This document shows positions 50,246 through 58,140 of a DNA stretch of 64,000 nucleotides, piece after piece. The DNA is from an uncultured Dokdonella sp. GTDB taxonomy: Bacteria > Pseudomonadota > Gammaproteobacteria > Xanthomonadales > Rhodanobacteraceae. The translations under genes and the position numbers were made by a program. The notes below the pieces were generated by a model. The model did not search any database and was not told the DNA's origin. It was given only the letters and a program-made list of their open reading frames with translations. Positions within the stretch are counted from its first letter, which is position 1. Each line of letters starts with the position of its first letter. The stretch spans positions 1 to 64,000 of the forward strand of contig CAKSZY010000003.1 of NCBI GenBank assembly GCA_934526015.1, written 5' to 3'.

Positions 50246-51181
50246 TCAGTCCGGCGGCCGGTACTCGTCGACCAGGTAGAGCGGGCGCTGCTTGGCCTCG
50301 AGATAGAGCCGCCCGAGATATTCGCCGATCACGCCGAGCGCGATCAGCTGCACGCCGCCGAGGAACAGCACGGTGACCATGATGGTCGGATAGCCCTTGA
50401 CCGGATCGCCGAACAGCATGGCCTTGGCGACGATCCACAGGCCGAAGGCGAAGGCCAGCAAGGCGACGCCGAGGCCGAGATAGGTGGCGAGCTTGAGCGG
50501 CGCACCGGAGAACGAGGTGATGCCTTCGATGGCGAAGTTCCACAGTTTCCAGTAGTTCCATTTGCTCGCCCCGGCGTAACGCGGGTCGCGTGCATAGACG
50601 ACCGCCTTCTGGCGGAAACCGAGCCAGGCGAACAGGCCTTTCATGAAACGCTGGCGTTCGCGCACCTGGCCGAGCGCGTCGAGCGCGCGTCGCGAGAGCA
50701 GGCGGAAGTCGCCGGTGTCGCGCGGCACCGGCGTGTCGCTGAGGCGGCCGATGACCTTGTAGAACGAGGACGCGGTGAGTTTCTTCAGGCGCGTCTCGCC
50801 GGCGCGCGATGCTCGCGTGCCGTAGACGACGTCGAAGCCGTCGCGCCAGTGGCGGACGAACTCGGCAATCAGTTCGGGCGGGTCCTGCAGGTCGGCATCG
50901 ATGACGACGGCGGCGTCGGCGTCGGCCTGGACATGGTCGAGGCCGGCGGTCAGCGCGAGTTCCTTGCCGAAGTTGCGCGACAGCCGCAGGGTCGCCACGC
51001 GCGCGTCGGCCGCGGCGATGTCGCGCATGACCGAAAAGGTGTCGTCGCGGCTGCCGTCGTCCACGTAGAGCACCGAGCCGGCCAGGTCGAGGCCGTCGAG
51101 CACGGCGGCGAGCCGCGCGTGGAATGCGCGCAGGTTTTCGCTTTCGTTGTAGGCAGGAACGACGACGGTCAGGCGCTGCAT
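50246..51181 (-). CDS. Family 2 glycosyltransferase (polyprenyl-phosphate sugar transferase type)
   Basis: A 311-residue enzyme that probably adds a sugar from a nucleotide sugar to polyprenyl phosphate, as in GtrB or ArnC. The N-terminal GT-A domain starts MQRLTVVVPAYNESENLRAF and has the Asp motifs YVDDGSRDDT and VIDADLQDPPELI. Two C-terminal membrane helices follow (LATYLGLGVALLAFAFGLW; IMVTVLFLGGVQLIALG). It is not in an O-antigen or lipid A cluster here, so the sugar is unknown. Confidence 0.88.
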   Translation of the reverse strand: MQRLTVVVPAYNESENLRAFHARLAAVLDGLDLAGSVLYVDDGSRDDTFSVMRDIAAADARVATLRLSRNFGKELALTAGLDHVQADADAAVVIDADLQDPPELIAEFVRHWRDGFDVVYGTRASRAGETRLKKLTASSFYKVIGRLSDTPVPRDTGDFRLLSRRALDALGQVRERQRFMKGLFAWLGFRQKAVVYARDPRYAGASKWNYWKLWNFAIEGITSFSGAPLKLATYLGLGVALLAFAFGLWIVAKAMLFGDPVKGYPTIMVTVLFLGGVQLIALGVIGEYLGRLYLEAKQRPLYLVDEYRPPD

Positions 51182-51242
51182 GGCGGGCGCGGGGAGGGCG
51201 ATGGCGGGATGCTAACCGATGCGGAGCAGGCGCGGCCCGCGC

Positions 51243-51884
51243 TCACTCGGCGAGATGGGCCGCGCCACCGAGCTGGCGGACCTGGCGCTGGATCCACGCG
51301 GCGCGGCGCTGCACGTAGGCCGACGGCGCATCGACCCGCAATCGGCGCGGATTCGGCAGCACGGCGGCGAGCAGCGCGGCCTGGCGCGCGTCGAGGTCGG
51401 CGGGAGCGCGCCCGAAGTAGCGTTCGCCGGCGGCACCGACCCCGTACACGCCGTCGCCGAACTCGGCGATGTTGAGATAGACCTCGAGGATGCGCTGTTT
51501 CGGCCACAGCACCTCGATCAGCACGGTGAACCAGGCCTCGAGGCCCTTGCGCACGAAACTGCGTCCGCTCCACAGGAACAGGTTCTTGGCGACCTGCTGG
51601 CTGATCGTGCTGGCGCCGCGCAGGCGCTCGCCGTCGCCGGCATCGGCCATCGCCGCCTGGATGGCGTCGACGTCGAAACCGCGATGGTGCGGAAATTTCT
51701 GGTCTTCGGCCGCGACCATCGCGATCGGCAGTTCGGCCGACATGTCCCCGATCGGCGTCCAGCGGTAGTCGAGGCGGAATCCGCGCTCGCCGGCGACGAC
51801 GGCGTCGAGCATGCGCGCGAGCATGAAGGCCGAGGTCGGTGGCGCGACGAAACGCAAGGCGAGCACCAGCAGCACGCTGGCCAC
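51243..51884 (-). CDS. mtgA: Monofunctional peptidoglycan transglycosylase
   Basis: Polymerises lipid II in the periplasm, anchored by one N-terminal helix. Conserved GT51 blocks are present: MVAAEDQKFPHHRGFD with the catalytic Glu, GASTISQQVAKNLFLW, RKGLEAWFTVLIE, and EVYLNIAEFGDGVYGVGAAG. The GTG at 51884 (213 aa) starts inside the likely membrane helix. No ATG lies upstream in frame. A CTG at 51959, with GAGGA seven bases before, would add 25 residues including a basic start (LAATKKRSPWRRLLRW) and the full helix. Confidence 0.88.
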   Translation of the reverse strand: MASVLLVLALRFVAPPTSAFMLARMLDAVVAGERGFRLDYRWTPIGDMSAELPIAMVAAEDQKFPHHRGFDVDAIQAAMADAGDGERLRGASTISQQVAKNLFLWSGRSFVRKGLEAWFTVLIEVLWPKQRILEVYLNIAEFGDGVYGVGAAGERYFGRAPADLDARQAALLAAVLPNPRRLRVDAPSAYVQRRAAWIQRQVRQLGGAAHLAE

Positions 51885-51972
51885 GATCCACGCCAGTCCC
51901 GCCAGCAGCAGCCAGCGCAGCAGGCGGCGCCAGGGTGAGCGCTTCTTCGTCGCAGCCAGGATCCGGTCCTCG

Positions 51973-52006
51973 AAAAAAAAGGCACCGGCGCACGGGCGCC
52001 GGTGCC
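51973..52006 (-). terminator. Rho-independent terminator of the S8 protease gene
   Basis: On the minus strand, GGCACCGGCGC, loop CCGT and GCGCCGGTGCC are followed by eight T. This is the strongest terminator in the window: an 11-bp perfect stem with a long T-run, 17 bases after the S8 stop and just before the mtgA start region. Confidence 0.95.
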
Positions 52007-52022
52007 GGTTTGCCCGCCAGGC

Positions 52023-55000
52023 CTACTGGCACATGTGGGCGTCGAAGTCGAAACCGTTGCGGAACAGGATCGCGTAATCGCCCATGCGGACTTCGTCGAG
52101 GAAGAAGCCTGCGTAGTTGAGGCCGGGGTCGGACGACAGCCGCCAGCGGATCTTCACGTTCTGGCCGACGTAGCTGCCGAGGCCGATCCGGAACGGCTTG
52201 AACACCGGCGTCGCGTTGTTGTTGGGATCGGCGTTCGATGCGGCCGTGGTCACGCCGCTGTAGATGCCGGTGCCGTTGGGGAAGCCGCAGGCGTTGATGG
52301 TGCCGGTGGTGCCGGTATTGAACGTGGTCGGATAGCCGCCGGCCGGCGGCAGGTCGGCCCAGGTCGCGCCGCCGTCGGTGGAAATCTCGGTGACCACGCC
52401 GTCCCACTGGTACTCGAGGTTGTAGCGCGCCATGAACGAGAGTTCGCCGTTGGCCGGGACGGTCAGCGCCGGCGTTTCGATGCTCGTGCACTGCATGTCG
52501 CCGTGATTGAACGCCTGGCCGCCGGTGTGGTAGCTGCGGCTGCCGCTGGAGGCGAACTGGTTGCTGATGCCCCAGCCCGGCTCGAAGGCGAGGTAGGCGC
52601 TGGATTCGACGTCATCGAAGAACTGTGCCGGATCGGGGCCGGCGGCTCCGCTGGCGGTGACGTTGATGACCGCCGAGGGTGTCGACGGATTGCCGTAGCT
52701 GTCGGTCGCGGTCAGGCGGTAGAAGTAGGCGCGGCCGTTGTCGACGTCGGTATCGAGGAAGCCGGTGCCGGTCACGCCGGTGGCGATGACGGTCGGGCTG
52801 GCGAAGAACGGATCGGTCGAACGCTCGATCGAATAGGTGACGGCGGTCGATGCCGGACAGGCCGGGGTCACCGCCTGCCAGGCAAGATCGATGCTGCAGC
52901 TGGCGTTCGCGCCGTCGCCGGCAAATGCGCTGCCGGCGATGGACGGCAGCAGCGTGCAGTCGTCCGCGGAGACGACGTCGAAGCAGGCCGAGACCTCGCC
53001 CTCGACGTCGTTGGCGACACCGCGCACCTTGTAGGCGTAGCTGAAGCCGCCCTGGGTGAGCGTGTCGACCAGCGGCGAGGCCGCACCAGTGGCGACCAGG
53101 CGGAACTCGCTGGCCGTGGTGCTCGCACAGGTGCCGTTGGCGCGATAGAGCTGGAAGCCCTGGGCCGCGCTGCCGGCAAATCCGATGGCGACGCCGTTGC
53201 TGTCGTTGGAAGCGGCGACGAGCGCCGTCGGAGCGGCGACCGCGGCCGGATCCGGCAGGCCGAAGCCGCCGCTGGCGACCAGCGCGTAGCCCTGGCGTTC
53301 GGTACCGGGGCGACCGTTGCCGGGTACGGCGGCTGCGTTGACGCGCAGCGTGTAGCTGCCGGCCACCGGCGCGGTCAGGCGCACCTGCTCGACGGTGTTG
53401 CGTGCGTCGGCGTTGCCGCCGGTGCTCGACACGCCGGAGGTGAACACGTTGCCCTTGTAGGTCGTCCCGCCGGGCGCGAGGACTTCGAGATCGAGGTTGT
53501 TGACGAGGGCGACGGCGGCACCGGCGGTGGCTTCGGGATCGAACCAGGCCAGGGTCACCCGCAGCTCGCTGCCGGCGGCGACGCTGCCGATGGTGTAGTC
53601 GTGGGACTCGCCACTGGTGAGGCCGCTGGCCTGGGTGCGCTCGAACACGCGCAGACGGCGGCTGTCGTTGCCGCCACCCTGGGTGGTCTTGAACCAGAGA
53701 TTGCCGTCGAGCCAGGCGCGGCCCCAGCCGCTGTCGGCGTTCGGCCAGCTCGGCGCGCCGAGCGCATTGGTGCCGTTCAGCAGGATCGCCTTCATCACCA
53801 TGCCGCTCGGGTCGTAGGCATCGACGGCGGTGCGCTCGCCGCGCGGATAGAAGCCGTCGGCAAAGTACTGGCGGGCGAGTGCGGCATTGCCGCTGAGGGT
53901 CGGCGCCGCCATCGAGGTGCCGCTGAAGGTGGCGGTGGTCGGCGCCGTCGGCACCGCGCTGAAGGCGGTGGTGCGGGCAGCGGAAACCACGCTGCTGCCG
54001 GGTGCGGCGATATCGGGCTTGATGCGGCCGTCGGCAGCCGGACCGCGGTTCGAGTATCCGGCGACGTTGGTCGATCCGGCGTGGGCGAGCGCGGCCACCG
54101 AGAGCACGTTCTTGGCGTTGCTCGGCGAACCGGTCTGGGTCGGGCCCGCGCGGTCATTGCCGGCGGAGACGACCACCAGCAGGTCCTCGTTCGCCCAGGT
54201 CACGCGATCGGCGTTGACGTCGTTGCCGCTGTAGACGCCGGCGGTGGCACCGCCCCAGCTGTTGTTGTGCACGCGCGCGCCGCCGGCATAGGCCTGGCGC
54301 AGGGTGCCGTCGAAATCGGTGACGAACACCGAAGTCGAGCTGGTGCCGCCGATGTCCTGCAGGATGATCTGCGCGTTCGGCGCCATGCCGTCGGCAAGCT
54401 CGTGGTTCGGTGCGGTGGGCGTCGAAGCCAGATAGGTCGCCGCGCCGAAGGTGCCGGCGGCGTCACCGGCGACGGTACCGCTGGTGTGGGTGCCGTGGCC
54501 CGAGGTGTAGTCGTAGTCGACGTTGTTGCCGGGCTGCCGCCAGTAACCGGCGATCTTGCGATCCGGATACAGGTTGCCGGGCGCCGGCAGCACCGGCGGC
54601 GGATTGTCCGACAGCGTGATCGCCATCAGCGGGCCGCTGCCGCTGTCGAGGGTGGTGAACCAGGCGGCCCACGGGGTCGTTCCGGAGTCCGCCACGGCGA
54701 CGATCTGGCCGCTGCCGATGATGCCCTGCGCCCACAGCGGGGCCGGGCCGCAAACCGCGCCGCTGCCGGCACAGCCCGCGGTCGAATTGCCCTGGATCGC
54801 GCCGACGCCACCGGAGTTCGTGGTTTCGGTCGGCAGCCAGGGTTCGATCGAGACGACTCCGTCGATCGCACTGGCCGCCTTCAGCAAGTTGTCGAGCTGC
54901 GCGCGCGGCACGCCGGCATGCACGTAGGGAGGCGCATCGGCGCGTTCGCTGCGGTTGATGATGCGCACGCCCGGCACGAGCTTGCCGAGGGTGGCGGCGA

Positions 55001-55562
55001 TCGCTGCCGAGGATTCTCCGGAGAAGGCGCGGATGTCGATGATGTCGAGCAGCTCGGTGGCGGTGACGGCGTCCTCCGGCACCTGCGGCAGCAGCTGGCT
55101 GCGCGTGTTCGACCACAGGCGCGGATCGATCTTGAGGCCGGCCGCGTGGAATTCGGCGGCACGCACGCCGGCAGCGGCCTTCACCGCGTCGAGGCCGTGG
55201 CCATTCAGGCGCACGAAATAGGCGTTGTTCGGGATGTAGCCGACGAACTCGATGCCCTGCGCCTCGAGCTTGCGGCGACCGGCGTCGAGCGCCTGCGGAT
55301 GGAACTGCACGATTGCGTAGCGGGTGGCCGTGGCCAGCGGGTTGGCGGTCGCGCCGAGGTCGATGCGCTGGCTGAGCGGGTCGTAGCTGCCGGCGCGGAA
55401 CACCAGCATGGCCGGGTTCGACAAGGTGGCCTCGATGCTCTGCGGCGTGGCGACCGCGGCGGGAACGACGGCGCGCGGATCCGCCGATGCGGTGCCGGCC
55501 TGGACGAGGGCCGCGGTCAGGGCGGCGGCAAGTGCCTTGCGGCGCAGGTACGGGGTATTCAA
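52023..55562 (-). CDS. Secreted subtilisin-like (S8) serine protease, multidomain
   Basis: A 1179-residue exported protease. Signal peptide 1-27 (ending QAGTASA), long pro-region to about 270, then the S8 catalytic domain with the triad D292 (VAVADSGTT), H356 (SGHGTHTSG) and S550 (FSGTSMAAP). Next are a pre-peptidase-like domain, two fibronectin III-like stretches, and a C-terminal jelly-roll-like domain ending FRNGFD then FDAHMCQ. The start is TTG at 55562: GGAG is eight bases upstream and the signal peptide begins there; no ATG fits. Followed by a strong terminator, so it is monocistronic. Confidence 0.9.
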   Translation of the reverse strand: MNTPYLRRKALAAALTAALVQAGTASADPRAVVPAAVATPQSIEATLSNPAMLVFRAGSYDPLSQRIDLGATANPLATATRYAIVQFHPQALDAGRRKLEAQGIEFVGYIPNNAYFVRLNGHGLDAVKAAAGVRAAEFHAAGLKIDPRLWSNTRSQLLPQVPEDAVTATELLDIIDIRAFSGESSAAIAATLGKLVPGVRIINRSERADAPPYVHAGVPRAQLDNLLKAASAIDGVVSIEPWLPTETTNSGGVGAIQGNSTAGCAGSGAVCGPAPLWAQGIIGSGQIVAVADSGTTPWAAWFTTLDSGSGPLMAITLSDNPPPVLPAPGNLYPDRKIAGYWRQPGNNVDYDYTSGHGTHTSGTVAGDAAGTFGAATYLASTPTAPNHELADGMAPNAQIILQDIGGTSSTSVFVTDFDGTLRQAYAGGARVHNNSWGGATAGVYSGNDVNADRVTWANEDLLVVVSAGNDRAGPTQTGSPSNAKNVLSVAALAHAGSTNVAGYSNRGPAADGRIKPDIAAPGSSVVSAARTTAFSAVPTAPTTATFSGTSMAAPTLSGNAALARQYFADGFYPRGERTAVDAYDPSGMVMKAILLNGTNALGAPSWPNADSGWGRAWLDGNLWFKTTQGGGNDSRRLRVFERTQASGLTSGESHDYTIGSVAAGSELRVTLAWFDPEATAGAAVALVNNLDLEVLAPGGTTYKGNVFTSGVSSTGGNADARNTVEQVRLTAPVAGSYTLRVNAAAVPGNGRPGTERQGYALVASGGFGLPDPAAVAAPTALVAASNDSNGVAIGFAGSAAQGFQLYRANGTCASTTASEFRLVATGAASPLVDTLTQGGFSYAYKVRGVANDVEGEVSACFDVVSADDCTLLPSIAGSAFAGDGANASCSIDLAWQAVTPACPASTAVTYSIERSTDPFFASPTVIATGVTGTGFLDTDVDNGRAYFYRLTATDSYGNPSTPSAVINVTASGAAGPDPAQFFDDVESSAYLAFEPGWGISNQFASSGSRSYHTGGQAFNHGDMQCTSIETPALTVPANGELSFMARYNLEYQWDGVVTEISTDGGATWADLPPAGGYPTTFNTGTTGTINACGFPNGTGIYSGVTTAASNADPNNNATPVFKPFRIGLGSYVGQNVKIRWRLSSDPGLNYAGFFLDEVRMGDYAILFRNGFDFDAHMCQ

Positions 55563-55763
55563 GGTTTCGACTCCGGAGTGGTGGCGCGCACCGGAAGGAC
55601 GTCGGCTGATCGTCCTGCGGAGGTGGCCGGGACAGCGGGCAACGGCACCGCGACCGGTCGGATCGCGGAAGTGGCCGGATGTTACAACCGAAAAGGGTGC
55701 GCGCGCGGCAACCTTTGCACTTGCGGATCGTGCGCGCGGCCTCCATCTGCCGGAGTCCCCCCG

Positions 55764-56663
55764 ATGGCTGCCCCGATGAACGCACCGCACGATGTCCTGC
55801 ACCGTTTCCGCCTCGAGCGCGCCGGCGTGCGCGGCGGTTTCGTGCGTCTCGAATCGGCGCGCGCGGACCTGCCCGGATATGCCGGCTACCCGCCGGCGAT
55901 CGCCCGCCTGCTCGCCGAGAGTCTGGCGGCGAGCGCCCTGATGTCGGGGCTGATCAAGTTCGAGGGCAATCTCTCGCTGCAGTTGCGCAGCACCGGCGTG
56001 CCCCACCTGCTGTTCGCCGAATGCAGCGACGATGGCCGCCTGCGCGGCATCGCGCGCTGGGAAGGCGAGGTCGCCGATGCGCCGATCGACATCCGCCAGC
56101 CCGGCGCGCAACTGGCGATCACGATCGAGAACACCCGCGCTTCGACCCGCTACCAGGGCCTGGTGGAAGTCGCGAGCGCGAGCCTCGCACCCGCCCTGGA
56201 AGGCTATTTCGCCCAGTCCGAGCAGCTGCCGACCCGCCTCGTGCTGGCCTGGCGCGACGGGCGCTGCAGCGGACTGCTGCTGCAGCCGCTGGCCGGGGAG
56301 GGCGGGGCGTCGGCGCGCGTCGACGACGATGCCTGGGAGCGCGTCGGCCACCTGCTGGCGACGCTCGGCAGCGAGGAACTGCTCGACCTGCCGGTCGAAA
56401 CCCTGCTCTATCGCCTGTTCCACGAAGAGCAGGTCCGCCTCGAGCCGGGCCGGCCGCTGCGGTTTGCCTGCCGCTGTTCGCCCGGGCGGGTCGGCGACAT
56501 GTTGCGCGCGCTCGGCCGGCAGGAATGCGATGCGGCGCTGGATGCCGAGGGTGGCCTTGGCATCACCTGCGAGTTCTGCAACCGCGAGTACCGGGTCGAC
56601 CGCGTCGCCCTGGCCCTGGTCTTCGCCGAAGCCGTGGCGCCGGCGCCGGACACCGTGCAATAG
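55764..56663 (+). CDS. hslO: Redox-regulated chaperone Hsp33
   Basis: Holding chaperone switched on by oxidation of its zinc cysteines. The 299-residue protein has the N-terminal Hsp33 domain (RFRLERAGVRGGFVRLES, then MSGLIKFEGNLSLQL) and the zinc site: FACRCSPGRV (CxC) and CEFCNREYRVD (CxxC), 35 or so residues apart. Length is standard. The ATG at 55764 has CGGAG eight bases upstream; an ATG at 55776 is an alternative. It is divergent from the S8 protease gene. Confidence 0.95.
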   Translation: MAAPMNAPHDVLHRFRLERAGVRGGFVRLESARADLPGYAGYPPAIARLLAESLAASALMSGLIKFEGNLSLQLRSTGVPHLLFAECSDDGRLRGIARWEGEVADAPIDIRQPGAQLAITIENTRASTRYQGLVEVASASLAPALEGYFAQSEQLPTRLVLAWRDGRCSGLLLQPLAGEGGASARVDDDAWERVGHLLATLGSEELLDLPVETLLYRLFHEEQVRLEPGRPLRFACRCSPGRVGDMLRALGRQECDAALDAEGGLGITCEFCNREYRVDRVALALVFAEAVAPAPDTVQ

Positions 56664-56709
56664 GCGCTCCGGCTGCCGTTGGCGGGCACGATTTCCGGGG
56701 CCGCGTCGA

Positions 56710-56739
56710 TTGTTGGTTTTCCGTGAAAGCGCGTATGAT
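56710..56739 (+). promoter_or_regulatory. Putative promoter of the secreted barrel-like gene
   Basis: TTGTTG (-35, 4 of 6) and TATGAT (-10, 5 of 6) with an 18-base spacer, 92 bases before the ATG of the following gene. Confidence 0.45.
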
Positions 56740-56830
56740 GGGAACCGTTTCGCCAGGCTTCGCGCAGGCGATTTCCGCTGACTGCAGGGAACTTGTCACG
56801 GCGGCGCCAGTCACAGCCCTTTCAGGATGG

Positions 56831-57865
56831 ATGCCCGCAATCGTGTTGCTTCGTCTCGCCGCCACGCTCGCCTGTCTCTGCCCGCTGCTTGCAGCGGCGC
56901 AGGCGCCGTTGCCGGTGCTCGCGCACGAGGATCGGCCGCTGTCGCTCGATCGCCTGATCGCGCCGGAGGGCATGCCGGTTGCCGGCAGCGCGTCGCAGGT
57001 GGTGCCGTTGTGGGCCAGCAATGACGGGCGCCTGCTCGCCATCGTCGGCCTCGCGCCGCATGCCGGCGCGCCGGCACTGCCGCCGTCGCCTTCGTTCGGC
57101 GGCCTGTCCGACCTGCGCATCATCGACGCCACCAACCTGTTCTCGACCGGCCTGCGCTGGAGTCCGGGCGAGGGCCTGCGGACCGACGTCGTCGTCGGCA
57201 TGGCATCGACGCAGTCGCCGCTGTCGCGCCTGCTCGACTGCACGACCGCCGAATGCCTGTGGTCTTCGCCGCAGGCGTCCACGCACGCATTCGGCGCGAC
57301 GATCGGCGCCGGCTGGACTTCCTCCGGCGAGCATCCCTTCGATCTCTCCTTCGGCCTGTCCTGGCTCGATGCCGGTCATGCGACGGTGCTGCCGTCCGCC
57401 GATCCGCTGTCCGCCGGGATGACCCTGCTGACCCTCGACGGCGGCATGCCGTGGCGCCTGGATTCGTCGCTGATGCTGTCGGCGCGCGGCAGCTGGCACC
57501 TCGCCCGCGGCCCGGTCGTCGACCTCACCGCCGGCGTCGGCCGCGCCGATGTCGCCCCGCTCTGGTACGGCGTGCCGGGAACCGGCGTCGAACTCAACCA
57601 GATGAGCCTCGGCCTCGGTCTGGCCACGGGCTCCATCCGCGGCAGCATCGTCGGTCACGTGATCAGCGCCGACGATCCCGCCCTCGCCGGGGCACGTCGC
57701 TGGAGCGGCATCGACCTCGGCGTGTCTTGGCGTACGCCGTGGCGTGCCGAGCTCAGTGTCGGTGCGCAGAACCTGTGGACGCTTCCGCTGGAGCCGGGTG
57801 CCGCGCGCGAAGCGGATTCCTCGCAGGCCCGCATGCCCTACGTGCAGTACCGCCAGGACCTCTGA
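56831..57865 (+). CDS. Secreted protein of unknown function, probable outer membrane barrel
   Basis: A 344-residue protein with a signal peptide of about 24 residues (CLCPLLAAAQA). The rest has no recognised domain, but alternates short amphipathic segments with turns (WSPGEGLRTDVVVGMAS, then GATIGAGWTSSGEHPFDLSF; SLGLGLATGSIRGSIVGHVI; GIDLGVSWRTPWRAELSVG), as in outer-membrane beta-barrels. It ends YVQYRQDL without a strict aromatic terminus. Function unknown. Neighbours hslO and a TonB receptor give no clue. Confidence 0.6.
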   Translation: MPAIVLLRLAATLACLCPLLAAAQAPLPVLAHEDRPLSLDRLIAPEGMPVAGSASQVVPLWASNDGRLLAIVGLAPHAGAPALPPSPSFGGLSDLRIIDATNLFSTGLRWSPGEGLRTDVVVGMASTQSPLSRLLDCTTAECLWSSPQASTHAFGATIGAGWTSSGEHPFDLSFGLSWLDAGHATVLPSADPLSAGMTLLTLDGGMPWRLDSSLMLSARGSWHLARGPVVDLTAGVGRADVAPLWYGVPGTGVELNQMSLGLGLATGSIRGSIVGHVISADDPALAGARRWSGIDLGVSWRTPWRAELSVGAQNLWTLPLEPGAAREADSSQARMPYVQYRQDL

Positions 57866-57995
57866 TCCTGCCGTGCGGCCGCGACCGCGGCCCGCGCTTC
57901 CTCCCCTCCGTTCCGCCGCGGGCCTGAACCGCGCAGCGACTGCAGGTCGGCCGCGGCTGCGGTCATTGCGCCGCAGGTGCGACATTCCACCGCTG

Positions 57996-58013
57996 TAATA
58001 AAATTGTTAGTAT
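57996..58013 (+). promoter_or_regulatory. AT-rich promoter-like patch before the TonB receptor
   Basis: TAATAAAATTGTTAGTAT stands out in GC-rich surroundings 130 bases before the receptor. It could hold a -10 box, but I cannot assign a -35. A 7-bp inverted repeat (58048-58063) lies between it and the start codon. Confidence 0.3.
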
Positions 58014-58140
58014 CGGGCGGACTGTCGATGGCTGGCATGGATCTGCACACCACGCCCGTGGTGCTGTGGCGGATGTCGGCATGCCAATTCCCCTGAACGG
58101 CAGTCGTGTACCCAATCCACTCGAACGTTGGAGAGCGTTG

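Noticed and set aside
52002..55763. A long plus-strand frame antisense to the S8 protease
   Set aside because: The minus strand carries the protease with catalytic triad and signal peptide; the plus-strand sequence is only the mirror of its codon bias. The true plus-strand gene in that frame begins at hslO (55764).
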